DNA from: UBA6168 sp965222975
GTDB lineage: Bacteria > Bacteroidota > Bacteroidia > Chitinophagales > Saprospiraceae
Direction of reading: 5' to 3'
DNA: 64,000 nucleotides
Assembly (NCBI GenBank): GCA_965222975.1
Contig: CBDCVJ010000087.1
Coordinates: forward strand, 620,001-684,000
Shown: piece after piece, positions 11,101 to 20,222 of the stretch
Numbering within the stretch: the first letter of the stretch is position 1
How the letters are laid out: each line of letters begins with the position of its first letter
Notes under the pieces: model-generated
Database searches by the model: none
What the model was told of the DNA's origin: nothing
Seen by the model: only the letters and a program-made list of their open reading frames with translations
Position numbers and translations under genes: made by a program

Positions 11101-14100
11101 TCAGAATGACGGCGATACAGATGGTAGTTATATGACGGCGACATTTAGTTATGAAAGTGTAACCCCAACATTTTCAGCTACGGGCGCAGATACTATTGCA
11201 CCAATGATGTTGACTCCACCTCTGGAAGCTGATACTTTCCTACTGCCACAAGGGGTTACTACATTTACCTACAGTGTGACCGATTTGGCGGGCAATATTG
11301 GAGATTGCAGTTTTGACATAAGCGTTATGGACGTGGAAGCACCTGTTGCTCTTTGCGGCCCTGCTTTCGTTGACATCAATCCCTCTGGCTTTGATGTGGA
11401 TACTGTTTATGCTAATGAAATAGATCTGGGGAGTACCGATAACTGCGCTATTATGTCAATGACGGTTACCCCCAGTGTTTTTGATTGTGGCGATCAAGGG
11501 ACGAACCCTGTGGTTTTGACGGTAACCGATGCATCGGGCAACATTTCTCAATGTTCTACTTTCGTAAACGTGACAACACAACAACCTGCCCCAACGGCCA
11601 TGAGCACTTGTGGCAGCCCTGACCTGCAATTGTTTGCCAATCCACCAGCCTCATCTGGGGGTAATAATGTGATCTACAATTACACTTGGTTGAACCCCCA
11701 AGGCGTTCCGTTTGCATTTGTTCAAAACCCAATCATTCAAGATGCGGATATAAACGACCTCGGTTTTTATACCGTAGTAATAGAAGGGGTTACTTTCTGC
11801 GAATCAACGTCGTCCGTTCAAGTGACCTGCGACATGCTTCCACTACAGCAACCAGTTTTACAGATTGCGAACAACAATATTTGTGCAAGTGAAATGATTG
11901 AATTGAGTACGGCTGCTGTTTGTGGCAATTTCGTCCAATATAAATGGTACACTGGGCCAATTCCTGGTGTCTTGATGGGCACTACAACTCTGCCTTCTTA
12001 CTCCATGCTACCTCCTGCATCCGGCAATTACAGCTTTTACGTGGTGGTTGAAAGGAATGGCTGCGATTCTGAATTTTCCAGCGAAGAAGGTGTACAGGTA
12101 AATGCTGCACCAGTAGCTACAGTTGCCCAAACCAATGTGCTGGTCTGCGAAGGCGAGCAAGTTGTTTTTAGTTCGATCAATGTGCCGCAAGGTGCCACTT
12201 GCCATTGGACTGGGCCATGCGGATTCGAGTCTTTTATTTGCAACCCCGCTCCCATTACCAATATTGAGGCCTGCAACAGTGGTGCATATCAATTGGTTGT
12301 AACGAGCAATGGTTGCCCATCCATCCCCGATACTGCTTTTGTAAATGTAGTTGCACTTCCGCAAACCCCTTCCGTCGCTAATTCAACCTCATCGAACAAT
12401 CCAGCCTGTAATGGAGAATCAGTGACGTTGACTGCCACGCCAGTAGTTGGTGCGGTTTCTTATGAGTGGACAGGGCCTATGTTTGTTCCTCAGATTACTG
12501 CAACCAATGTGCTGACGATACCAAATACCGATATCAATAAAGATGCTGGCTTGTGGACAGTGAAGGCCAATGGCAATCCGTGCAATTCGCAAGTTTCTGC
12601 TTCAACTACTGTTTACATTGAACCACTCCCAGAAGCAGTATCATCAGCTATTACACCAACTACAGTTTGCGAAGGACAGGACGTACAGTTGTCCGCTTCT
12701 TCTGCCACGCCGAATGTGACCTATGAGTGGGTTTATCCTGATGGCGGGTCAAGTGCTATGCCCAACCCTATTATTACCAATGTTTCAAGTGACAACGATG
12801 GAACACATATTCTAACCGTCACTACCCAATTTGGCTGTATTGCCACAGGTTCTGTAGATTTGGAGGTATTGGATAGGGTAGATATAACGGGCATCAGTGC
12901 CAATGAACCTGATTGTGTTTCAGGTCCGGTCAATGTCCAATTGGGGGCTACTTTATTTCCAATTGATCCTGGCGACTATCTATACGAATGGAATGGCCCT
13001 AACGGTTTTACTTCGACCAATCCATTTGCAATGATTCCAGGTGGTACTTCTGATGATAATGGACCTTATACCTTAGTTGTTACTAATACGGATGGTTGTA
13101 GTTCTTTACCCGCTACGGTGGATGTAGAGATACCGGATATATTGCCTACGCCGACTTCGCCTGTACTGGATATTGCTAACCCTCATTGTTTGGGAGACGA
13201 TATAATTTTATCCACAACCCCATATGCCGCTTCCAATGCTACTTATATATGGACAACCCCAACCACTACAATGACGACCACTACTCCGACACTTATCTTA
13301 AATGATATAGACATGGACGATGCTGGTAATTATTCAATTAACTATGTGGTAAATGGTTGTTCTTCTGCCTTATCTGGTACGATGCTGTTGGAGGTAAACC
13401 CAACGCCTGTTATTTCACCTACTTCCAATTCACCTGTTTGCGAAGGCGATATGATTGAGTTGGATGTAAACTGCTCTGCGGGTGCAAGTTATGAATGGTT
13501 TGGGCCTGGATCTTTTGGCTCAGGTATATGCAATCCCGTTATTGTAAATGCTAACCCCAACCTGAACACTGGCGCTTACAGCGTCCGAAAAAAAGAAGGC
13601 GGGTGTTGGTCGGACGTCTTTACTTTTAATGTTGAAGTAAAGGAAAAACCGGATATGCCTACGGCCTTTAATTCTGGGCCCTATTGCGCCGACACAGAGG
13701 ACGTCATGCTGTCGGTAACCAATACTTCAGCGACACCGGGCGCTACTTATACATGGTACGATGTCAATAACGAGCCGCTTGGAAATAGTACGCCTGCATT
13801 GAATTTTGCAGTACCAAATGCCTCAAATTTGGGAAATGATGAATTCCAGTTTTATGTTATTGCTACTTTGGATGGTTGTGAATCAACGGCTTCCTTCTCA
13901 ACTGAAGTAGTGATAAATACGATCCCCTCTAATGTTGCTGATGCAGGTCCTGACGTTGATGCCTGCCAAGGCAATGACATATTCCTCATTGGTACATCTC
14001 CTTCCGTTGGAACAGGTATGTGGACTTCTTCTGCAAGCAACCCACCGGGTGTTATCATTTTCAACCCGGATGACGCTGATACAGAAATTGACGGGATGGT

Positions 14101-15247
14101 TACAGGCGAAACCTATATCTTTGAATGGACACTCTCAAATGGTGCATGCGAGGATTATTCATCCGATGAAACGACCGTGTTTGTAAACATGCTGGAGCAA
14201 GCAGATGCTGGTGACCCAACAATCGTCTTATGCCATACAAATTCCGTGATCTTGGAAGGAAATACGCCATTGACGAATGTTGGTCAATGGACGCAACCAG
14301 ATGCCCAAGAAATGCTTGGCGTTACCATCAATACACCTAACAGCCCAACCACCATTGTTACAGGTCTTGTCCCTGGTAATGATTATACTTTTACCTGGAC
14401 GATTGATGGCGGATGTGGATCTTCTGAAGATGGTATTTTGGTTACAGTAACTGACGAAAACGCTTTTGCTGGCCCCGATTACGATGATTGTGGTGATGGG
14501 GCGACCGAATTGAATGCTGTGGATGCTTTGAGTGGAAATGGTGCGTGGAGCAGCCCTGATCCAAACATTGATTTCGTGACACCAACCGATCCATTCACTA
14601 CAGCGATGAACCTTCAGGCCGGCACAAACATACTCGTTTGGACCATTGACAATGGGGAGTGTGGGGAGTTTTCAACTGACTCTGTTTTTGTAGAATACCA
14701 ATTTGCCCCTATTGGTGAGAACGACGAAGCTAATGTTCCTTTTGCTGGTACGACTTCCATCAATGTGACCAATAACGATTTCATTCCTGGTTTTTTCACA
14801 TTAAATATTTTGCAAGCTCCGCTACACGGTGTAGCAGAACTGGATGTTGAAGGCAAAATGACCTATCAGGCTGATGTGAACTTCATAGGCGAGGATGTGG
14901 TCATTTACGAAGTATGTTCGGAAGGCTGCGAATGCTCAACTGCCATTGTCACATTCCACGTTGGTGATAACGCAGAGTGCATGGCGCCATCTATTATTAC
15001 CCCTAATGACGATGGTATGAACGATGCATTTGTTATCCCGTGTCTTGGCAAACGGGACAGCTATCCGACCAACGTCGTTGGCATTTACAACCAATGGGGC
15101 GACGAGGTATTCCATGCCGAGCCTTACGAGAACAATTGGAAAGGCACATTCGACGGTGAAGACCTTCCTGCTGGCACCTATTTCTATATCGTCGACTTGG
15201 GCAACGGGGAGAAACCATTGTCCGGTTACGTCATCCTTCAACGATAA
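8126..15247 (+). CDS. Giant surface protein with type B T9SS sorting domain
   Basis: A 2373-residue secreted protein. Residues 1-28 are a signal peptide (LLLIACLFPW, cleavage near LNAQ). Residues about 130-1150 hold HYR-like immunoglobulin-fold repeats with the recurring pattern DNC...DxCGN and 'APTATFPADITVAC'-type starts. Residues about 1160-1900 hold Ig/PKD-like repeats starting with 'VCEGE' or 'VCEGQ' cysteine motifs. Residues 1935-2190 hold three further repeats of the type DAGPDVDAC. Residues 2195-2270 resemble a cadherin-like Big_9 domain. The last 90 residues, from PSIITPNDDGMNDAF to GYVILQR, are a gliding-motility-associated type B C-terminal domain that directs T9SS export. It probably acts as an adhesin or gliding-related surface fibre; the ligand is unknown. 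PorP/SprF and OmpA genes follow. Confidence 0.92.
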   Translation: MINRLHLPWQMQLLLIACLFPWTSSLNAQCDCTTVNGSLCEDVPNQWSLAYNGSGLIYVGNSCDEVLATGPGTQAGSFTINAPSGANPDFVITGGYSLGDMVMAGDTVTFKYYLDGVMTTDTFCFSLIYLDTVPPSLNTTIPNVTVDCESANFTQWWEDQVDSLVLHADDNCGIDSIFHIQSDTIVDNCGTFVDTFFVVDIHGNTTFTVASYSITDSEAPFFTDFPADVDIQCNDPIPSVATVMADDNCAALVTPVYMGEVTVPIGAGDCSNFKYELHRTWRITDGCGNTIDSTQVISVDDSTLPSFTMPADITIACGMPTDTSATGNITNLSDNCSTNLTVSMVESIPPGNCPQEMTITRTWTVMDECGNSLSKSQTVTVEDNVAPTATFPADITVACFDFSNNVNNPTGFPTNLDDNCQPNPTVSNVDVIIAGPCDHSYTVERTWKVEDACGNDISQLQIITVKDTIAPVVADVAVNQTVTCDVDIATAFNNWIDMHGAATATDNCVVPGDSLEWKAYVAGTSDIAALPSPDCVNPTTGIFTQVTVDFVVLDKCDNTDTTTATFIVADNDPPVIVNCPPDVTVDVDSGQCESIQTLLMPVVMENCGNTTLPVNLSISETPTIPQGADPVETPIDDLVYNFNVNGPPYSTVGAATLTIEVENLDAEAPTEYLLVYGEDGSLLGTVANTQNQCGDTLSSFTIAANLIDAWAFDGVLTITVKPNIPASLPGRFSVNAICPGNLVTASLSYSANFPGGLGFEYSINGGARNVVLPLAPFDEVFAQGANTVDYYFLDCAGNEATCNFTVTVEDNEIPVITCPPGETVDLGAGECDKEVIVPLFTNVTDNCGVTTPSIQVQPTDSLSSLISFSYNPNLGDYVADDKTFTFSGLQGNATPGGVKLIIEIEADVDSIGEYFTVYANGLLLGTTSNGGPNVTPGDCNTPSIATFTIPAVTFNEWASMGDITVEAISFMGYPIPPAGPTWGINPCDTSLVQNDGDTDGSYMTATFSYESVTPTFSATGADTIAPMMLTPPLEADTFLLPQGVTTFTYSVTDLAGNIGDCSFDISVMDVEAPVALCGPAFVDINPSGFDVDTVYANEIDLGSTDNCAIMSMTVTPSVFDCGDQGTNPVVLTVTDASGNISQCSTFVNVTTQQPAPTAMSTCGSPDLQLFANPPASSGGNNVIYNYTWLNPQGVPFAFVQNPIIQDADINDLGFYTVVIEGVTFCESTSSVQVTCDMLPLQQPVLQIANNNICASEMIELSTAAVCGNFVQYKWYTGPIPGVLMGTTTLPSYSMLPPASGNYSFYVVVERNGCDSEFSSEEGVQVNAAPVATVAQTNVLVCEGEQVVFSSINVPQGATCHWTGPCGFESFICNPAPITNIEACNSGAYQLVVTSNGCPSIPDTAFVNVVALPQTPSVANSTSSNNPACNGESVTLTATPVVGAVSYEWTGPMFVPQITATNVLTIPNTDINKDAGLWTVKANGNPCNSQVSASTTVYIEPLPEAVSSAITPTTVCEGQDVQLSASSATPNVTYEWVYPDGGSSAMPNPIITNVSSDNDGTHILTVTTQFGCIATGSVDLEVLDRVDITGISANEPDCVSGPVNVQLGATLFPIDPGDYLYEWNGPNGFTSTNPFAMIPGGTSDDNGPYTLVVTNTDGCSSLPATVDVEIPDILPTPTSPVLDIANPHCLGDDIILSTTPYAASNATYIWTTPTTTMTTTTPTLILNDIDMDDAGNYSINYVVNGCSSALSGTMLLEVNPTPVISPTSNSPVCEGDMIELDVNCSAGASYEWFGPGSFGSGICNPVIVNANPNLNTGAYSVRKKEGGCWSDVFTFNVEVKEKPDMPTAFNSGPYCADTEDVMLSVTNTSATPGATYTWYDVNNEPLGNSTPALNFAVPNASNLGNDEFQFYVIATLDGCESTASFSTEVVINTIPSNVADAGPDVDACQGNDIFLIGTSPSVGTGMWTSSASNPPGVIIFNPDDADTEIDGMVTGETYIFEWTLSNGACEDYSSDETTVFVNMLEQADAGDPTIVLCHTNSVILEGNTPLTNVGQWTQPDAQEMLGVTINTPNSPTTIVTGLVPGNDYTFTWTIDGGCGSSEDGILVTVTDENAFAGPDYDDCGDGATELNAVDALSGNGAWSSPDPNIDFVTPTDPFTTAMNLQAGTNILVWTIDNGECGEFSTDSVFVEYQFAPIGENDEANVPFAGTTSINVTNNDFIPGFFTLNILQAPLHGVAELDVEGKMTYQADVNFIGEDVVIYEVCSEGCECSTAIVTFHVGDNAECMAPSIITPNDDGMNDAFVIPCLGKRDSYPTNVVGIYNQWGDEVFHAEPYENNWKGTFDGEDLPAGTYFYIVDLGNGEKPLSGYVILQR

Positions 15248-15330
15248 TTTAGTGATTAGTGATTGGTGATCAGTGATAAGGTACTTTGTTCAAATCACTG
15301 ATCACCAATCACTGGTCACAAATCACTAAA
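15248..15330. repeat. Tandem-unit hairpin between giant gene and porP
   Basis: A hairpin whose arms are built of repeated AGTGATT units (about 15248-15277 and 15294-15330). It begins right after the giant-gene stop and ends just before the porP start. It may modulate expression between cargo and partner protein, or stop transcription. Confidence 0.6.
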
Positions 15331-15334
15331 TAAT

Positions 15335-16294
15335 ATGAAAAATATAATCTATACCATAACGCTGACATTTTGCCTTTTGCCTTTTATTTGCGAAGCGCAA
15401 CAGCAACCGCTCAATACCCAATACATGTATTATAAGTTGGGTTACAACCCTGCTTTTGCGGGCAGTCAGGCAACACCCTGCATTTCCTGTATCATTAGAG
15501 AACAGTGGCTGGGACTGGATGGAGCGCCTTCCACACAGGCCGTTACTTTCAACATGCCATTGATGAACCAACGAGTGGGCATTGGTGCCAATTTGATACG
15601 GCATACCATCGGCATTACGACCATGTACAATGTGGATTTTGCTTATGCTTATCGGCTAAGATTGGGGCAGGGCATGTTAGGCATTGGTGTGCAAGGTTCT
15701 TTGCGTTCGTTGACCAACGACTTCAATGAAACAGTGGCCATCCAATCTAAACCAGACGACTTAACTATTCCCGGTAATAATGAGAATAAATTCAGTTTCA
15801 ACTTTGGTACAGGCTTATATTACAACTCCGAACGGTTTTACATTGGCATGAGCGCCCCTCGGTTGCTGGCAAATAGCATTGATTTCAATGCGAATGACGA
15901 TGTGGTTTCCCGCGAGGTACAACATCTGTACTTGATGAGTGGTTATACGATTTTCTTGGGAGAGGACTTGCAGCTCCGTCCGCAGTTTTTGTTGAAATAT
16001 GTCAACAATGCCCCATTAAATGCCGATCTCAACGTGAACCTTTTGATACAAGACAAATTTGTAACAGGTCTCACTTATCGTACTTATGGAAACAAGGTGG
16101 AAAAAAGGTGGGGTGAATCGCTTGACGTCCTGTTTGGAGTGCAGTTGACCGACCAATTGATGTTTGGTTTTTCTTATGATTTTACCCTTTCGGATATCCG
16201 TGAATTTACGTCAGGCAGCATCGAAGCGTCGTTTCATTATTGCTTTGGAAAAATGTCACCGAATAGTGAGTTTGATAACCCGAGGTTTTTTTAA
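15335..16294 (+). CDS. PorP/SprF family T9SS outer-membrane protein
   Basis: A 319-residue outer-membrane barrel with a signal peptide (ending CEAQ) followed by the family signature PLNTQYMYYKLGYNPAFAGS. SprF-type proteins sit beside genes for type B sorting-domain cargo and are needed to export or anchor that cargo; F. johnsoniae SprF does this for SprB. The alternating strand pattern and a C-terminal aromatic end (FDNPRFF) fit a barrel. It lies 88 bases downstream of the giant type B protein, which is probably its specific partner (inference from context). Confidence 0.93.
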   Translation: MKNIIYTITLTFCLLPFICEAQQQPLNTQYMYYKLGYNPAFAGSQATPCISCIIREQWLGLDGAPSTQAVTFNMPLMNQRVGIGANLIRHTIGITTMYNVDFAYAYRLRLGQGMLGIGVQGSLRSLTNDFNETVAIQSKPDDLTIPGNNENKFSFNFGTGLYYNSERFYIGMSAPRLLANSIDFNANDDVVSREVQHLYLMSGYTIFLGEDLQLRPQFLLKYVNNAPLNADLNVNLLIQDKFVTGLTYRTYGNKVEKRWGESLDVLFGVQLTDQLMFGFSYDFTLSDIREFTSGSIEASFHYCFGKMSPNSEFDNPRFF

Positions 16295-16560
16295 GAGACG
16301 AATAATCCGTTGATCGGTTTAGTTTTGCTGGTCAACGGATTACATTTACGTTTCTGTCGCTATATATTTTGGGCTTTATTTTGTTGCGAAAGTTAGATTC
16401 GGTGACTTTACATTCTATTTCCGAGTCTATTTATGCAGACATTTTTTTTATTCAGACAATAAATTCAAACACTCATTTGTTAACAAACAGGTAAATCGGC
16501 CTGCCCACAAAACCTTATAGGTTTCTAAAACCTATAAGGTTTAATCAATACCAACTTGCC
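16295..16560. other. Intergenic region with AAACCTATAAGGTTT palindrome
   Basis: About 265 bases. Near 16512-16543 an AACCTTATAGGTTT / AAACCTATAAGGTTT inverted repeat is present, just before the OmpA gene. It could be an operator or a dispersed palindrome; the same CCTATAAGG core is seen near 4645. Confidence 0.4.
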
Positions 16561-18606
16561 ATGAAGTACATCCTTTTCCTGTTAAGTATTTTTTCAATGC
16601 CATTCCTTCTGACTGCCCAGCAGCAAAGTTCCAAATCGAAAAGTTCGGATAAGCTATACGAAAAAGGCGGTATCAAGCACGAGGTATCAATGGCGAGTGC
16701 CCTAGGGGTGAATACGGCCAACGATGAATTTTCGCCAGCATTTTACCAAAATGGCATTGTGTACGTATCCTACCATAAAAATGGACCGATAGACCAAAAA
16801 ACGGGCAAACCGTTTTTTGAATTGTTTTTTGCCGAAACGGATGCCATGGGGCTGCCCCAAAAGGCGCGGGAGTTTTCTATTCAAATTAACTCTCAGGTAC
16901 ATGAAGGGCCGGTATCCTTTAGCCGTGACGCCAACCTGCTTTATTTTACACGCAACAACCTAGAAGGCGGCATTCCTAAAACCAATTCAAATGACAAAGT
17001 GACTTTGAAAATATACGAGGCACAAAGAGGCAGGTACGATTGGCAAGACATACGTTCCCTGCCATTCAACAGTGACGAATATAGTTGTGTACACCCAAGC
17101 CTTTCTGCCGATGACTTTCGCCTGTTTTTCGCGTCAAACATGCCTGGCGGGTATGGCGGATATGACCTTTATTATGCTGAAAAGAAAATGGATAGTTGGT
17201 CGCAACCGATTAATCTAGGAGCTGCCGTAAATACAGCAGGCAATGAACTGTTCCCTTTTATCCACGAGAGTGGCCTTTTGTTTTTCTCTTCCAATGGGCA
17301 CGAAGGAAAAGGGGGGCTTGACCTCTTCATGGTTGACGCGAGTGGGGATACTTTTGGTGATCCTGAAAATTTGGATACGCCATATAACTCTGACAAAGAC
17401 GACCTCGGTTTTATCCTAAATGAAGATGCTACAAAAGGCTATTTATCATCGGCACGCAGGGGCGGTTATGGAGGTGATGACATTTTTATGTTCGAGGCTG
17501 ACGGCGAGCCTATCATTGAAATGAAAGAAGTCATCCTTAATACAATGGTGGTAGCCTATAATGAACAAACGGGCGAGCGCCTTCCCGATGCAGGTGTACG
17601 GGTACTCCAGCGCTCCGAGGACGGATTTGTGGACGGCGATGAAATTTATGATGTGGAAATGACCCCCTCTCCCAGTGGCGAACTGATGATGAAATTGGTC
17701 AGGAAGGATGCGGACGAACTCAAAGATCCATCCATATATACCAATATCAATGGAGAAGCTGTTTTCACTATGGCCCAAGATCGCAGCTACGTGGTATTGG
17801 TCACAAAAGAAGGCTACCAAAGTGGGGAAGTCATGCATTCAACGGACGGGCAGTTTGGCCCTCAGACCATTCGGGTGCCGTTGCGCTCAAAAGACTGCAC
17901 TACCTTGAACGGAATAGTCAGTGTAAACGGTTATCGGAATGGCGTACCCAATGCGACAGTCCGCATCTTGAATAAATCCACCGGGGCGCAGGAAGAACTT
18001 CGGTCTAATGCTAATGGCGAGTTCGATTATTGCCTGCCAATAGGGTATGAATATTCGATTACAGCGTTGAAGGATGGCTATTCAGAAGGAAGCACGACCT
18101 TGTCAACCGCAACTGGAGGTGCCCGCAACCTTGATGTGACCGTGCGTCTGGATCCTTTAGCTGCAGAAATTGTCACAGAGCCAATCAGGGAGGGTAGCGT
18201 AATAGTCTTGGAAAATATTTATTACGATTTTGACAAGTATTTCATCCGCCGGGGTGCAGCACAAGAATTGGACGCCCTCGCCCAGCTGATGCGCCAATAC
18301 CCCAGCATGGAAGTACAGTTGATTGCCCACACTGACTCCCGCGGCGATGACAACTACAACCTCGACCTTTCTGTGAAACGGGCCGATTCAGCCCGTCGTT
18401 ATCTCATCCAAAAAGGTATTGAAGGCCACCGGGTCGAGGCATTTGGGCACGGAGAAAAAAATGTCCGTAATCATTGCAGAAATGGCGTAAATTGTTCTGA
18501 AAATCAGCACCAGTACAACCGCCGGACGGAAGTGAAAGTCATTCGGATTGATGAGCCCGTGCAAGTGGAATACGATGAGGGCAGACCTTTTGAAAAAGGA
18601 AATTAA
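16561..18606 (+). CDS. OmpA-family protein with WD40-like (PD40) repeats, PorE-like
   Basis: A 681-residue exported protein with a signal peptide (ending LLTAQ). Residues about 45-310 hold PD40-type beta-propeller repeats (FFASNMPGGYGGYDLYYAE, LFFSSNGHEGKGGLDLFMV). Residues about 325-545 hold carboxypeptidase-regulatory-like folds. Residues about 560-670 form an OmpA peptidoglycan-binding domain with the motif HTDSRGDDNYNLDLSVKRA near 589. This order is typical of PorE-like T9SS proteins that tie the outer-membrane complex to peptidoglycan, and of the OmpA protein found next to PorP/SprF. It closes the cargo-PorP-OmpA trio, and a terminator follows directly. Confidence 0.9.
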   Translation: MKYILFLLSIFSMPFLLTAQQQSSKSKSSDKLYEKGGIKHEVSMASALGVNTANDEFSPAFYQNGIVYVSYHKNGPIDQKTGKPFFELFFAETDAMGLPQKAREFSIQINSQVHEGPVSFSRDANLLYFTRNNLEGGIPKTNSNDKVTLKIYEAQRGRYDWQDIRSLPFNSDEYSCVHPSLSADDFRLFFASNMPGGYGGYDLYYAEKKMDSWSQPINLGAAVNTAGNELFPFIHESGLLFFSSNGHEGKGGLDLFMVDASGDTFGDPENLDTPYNSDKDDLGFILNEDATKGYLSSARRGGYGGDDIFMFEADGEPIIEMKEVILNTMVVAYNEQTGERLPDAGVRVLQRSEDGFVDGDEIYDVEMTPSPSGELMMKLVRKDADELKDPSIYTNINGEAVFTMAQDRSYVVLVTKEGYQSGEVMHSTDGQFGPQTIRVPLRSKDCTTLNGIVSVNGYRNGVPNATVRILNKSTGAQEELRSNANGEFDYCLPIGYEYSITALKDGYSEGSTTLSTATGGARNLDVTVRLDPLAAEIVTEPIREGSVIVLENIYYDFDKYFIRRGAAQELDALAQLMRQYPSMEVQLIAHTDSRGDDNYNLDLSVKRADSARRYLIQKGIEGHRVEAFGHGEKNVRNHCRNGVNCSENQHQYNRRTEVKVIRIDEPVQVEYDEGRPFEKGN

Positions 18607-18626
18607 TGATGCTTTTTAAATTTTAT

Positions 18627-18665
18627 AAAAAAGTGCCTTTAGTGAAAATCTAAAGGCACTTTTTT
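18627..18665 (+). terminator. Rho-independent terminator after the OmpA gene
   Basis: Stem AAAAAAGTGCCTTTAG / CTAAAGGCACTTTTTT with a seven-base loop and a T-run, 20 bases after the stop codon. Confidence 0.85.
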
Positions 18666-18729
18666 ATTGTGGCTATTTTGAAAAAATAAATTTTCCTAAC
18701 TTGCGCTTACGACAATTAATTTGATTAAA

Positions 18730-19335
18730 ATGCAAACTGCCCAGCAAAAAAACAAAGGGTTGTGGGAATGGAAATTGGTGTCAGCCATATTGGGGGTTTT
18801 CATTTTATATATTGTCCAATTGTTTTTGTTCAACGAATTTGTTGAAAACACAAACCGGCAAGCAATTGCCATGTCGGCAAGAGTCAGCGCAGTATTGTTT
18901 TGTTTGGCGTTTGGTGCATCATCTTTTCATTATTTTGTAAAAAACAGTATTTCGTGGTGGTTGCGGATGAATCGGAAATATATTGGTATTTCATTCGCCG
19001 TAGTGCATTTAATCCATCTGGCCTTTTTAGTTGTTTTGCAACAAAATTTTCATCCCGTATTTGACCGTGCAAAAACCATATCGTTGCTTGGTGGTGGGTT
19101 GGCCTATTTATTCGTGGTATTAATGCTGCTGACTTCTTTTTCTTTTTTTGCAAAATATTTATCCAAAAAACAATGGACAATTCTGCATACAGCCGGAGGA
19201 TATTGGATATGGTATATTTTCATCAGGAGCTATGTCAGGAAGGTAACATCTGGCGATCTTGAATTTATACCTATGGTGGTACTCTTAGTGGCCGTTATTA
19301 TTTTGCGGATTATTTATTTAATCCAAAAAAAATAA
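18730..19335 (+). CDS. Multi-pass membrane protein, ferric-reductase-like fold
   Basis: About 201 residues with roughly five or six transmembrane segments. Histidines lie in predicted helices (ASSFHYF, VVHLIHLAFL, WTILHTAGGYWIW), a pattern like the haem-binding ferric-reductase/MsrQ transmembrane domain. The reductase partner (MsrP) is not adjacent, so the role is unknown; electron transfer in the inner membrane is an inference. The ATG at 18730 is preferred over a TTG nine bases upstream. A TAACTTGC sequence near 18698 may be part of the promoter. Confidence 0.7.
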   Translation: MQTAQQKNKGLWEWKLVSAILGVFILYIVQLFLFNEFVENTNRQAIAMSARVSAVLFCLAFGASSFHYFVKNSISWWLRMNRKYIGISFAVVHLIHLAFLVVLQQNFHPVFDRAKTISLLGGGLAYLFVVLMLLTSFSFFAKYLSKKQWTILHTAGGYWIWYIFIRSYVRKVTSGDLEFIPMVVLLVAVIILRIIYLIQKK

Positions 19336-19445
19336 ACCATAGTGGAAAATTAATGTATTAAAAAACGGGATTAAAACGGAAGTACTCACTTGACATGCTC
19401 CTGCTCCAAGCAATCAACCATTAACCATTAACAATCAATAATATC

Positions 19446-20153
19446 ATGACAGTAAAAGAAGTAATGGCCGAACTCGAACAGTACGGCAATGAAAGCACAA
19501 AAAAAATATTTTTAAAGCACGGCGCAAAAGAACCGTTTTTCGGTGTTAAAGTGGCCGATTTAAAAAAGATTGTAAAGAAAGTGAAAAAAAACCATGAGCT
19601 TTCTTTGGAATTATATAACACCGGGAATGGTGATGCCATGTATCTTGCTGGTTTAATTGCTGACGAAAAAAAGATTTCCAAAGAAGACTTGCAAAGTTGG
19701 GCGGAAAAAGCAGAGTGGCAGATGATCAGCGAATATACCGTTGCATGGATTGCTTCGGAAAGTGATTATGGTTTGGAATTGGGCCTCGAATGGATCGAAT
19801 CGGATGAGGAACACATCGCTGCTGCGGGGTGGTCAACCCTTTCCAGTTTAATGGCCATAAAACAAGATGAGGAACTGGACATTGGTGTTTTTGATAAATT
19901 ATTGGACAGGGTGAAAAATACAATTCACGATTGTCCAAATCGGGTGCGTTATACGATGAATGGGTTTGTAATCGCTGCCGGTGCTTACGTAGCTGCCCTT
20001 ACCGATAAAGCAATTGCAGTGGCGGAAGTTATCGGTAAGGTTAATGTAGACATGAATGGGACAGCCTGTAAAGTGCCGCCTGCTGGGCCATACTTACAGA
20101 AAATAATTGATAAAGGAAGAGTTGGGAAAAAGCGGAAAATGGCGAGGTGCTAA
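19446..20153 (+). CDS. DNA alkylation repair protein (AlkD/HEAT-like)
   Basis: A 235-residue cytosolic protein with the all-helical HEAT-like pattern of the DNA alkylation repair family. The N-terminal region with KIFLKHGAKEPFFGVKVADL and the YLAGLIADE segment is typical. AlkC/AlkD enzymes excise alkylated bases from DNA. This member ends in a basic tail (KKRKMARC). It is a stand-alone gene with a terminator 16 bases after the stop. Many members of this family are uncharacterised, so glycosylase activity is likely but not shown. Confidence 0.85.
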   Translation: MTVKEVMAELEQYGNESTKKIFLKHGAKEPFFGVKVADLKKIVKKVKKNHELSLELYNTGNGDAMYLAGLIADEKKISKEDLQSWAEKAEWQMISEYTVAWIASESDYGLELGLEWIESDEEHIAAAGWSTLSSLMAIKQDEELDIGVFDKLLDRVKNTIHDCPNRVRYTMNGFVIAAGAYVAALTDKAIAVAEVIGKVNVDMNGTACKVPPAGPYLQKIIDKGRVGKKRKMARC

Positions 20154-20168
20154 AAAAAGAATGGAATC

Positions 20169-20206
20169 AACTCAGGAGGTTATTTGAAATAATCTCCTGA
20201 GTTTTT
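20169..20206 (+). terminator. Rho-independent terminator
   Basis: Stem AACTCAGGAGGTTATT / AATAATCTCCTGAGTT followed by a T-run, right after the AlkD-like gene. Confidence 0.85.
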
Positions 20207-20222
20207 AATTTAATAAAACAAA

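Noticed and set aside
8615..15241. Minus-strand frames up to 169 codons within the giant T9SS gene
   Set aside because: No signal peptides, starts or family motifs; explained by the repetitive composition of the sense strand.
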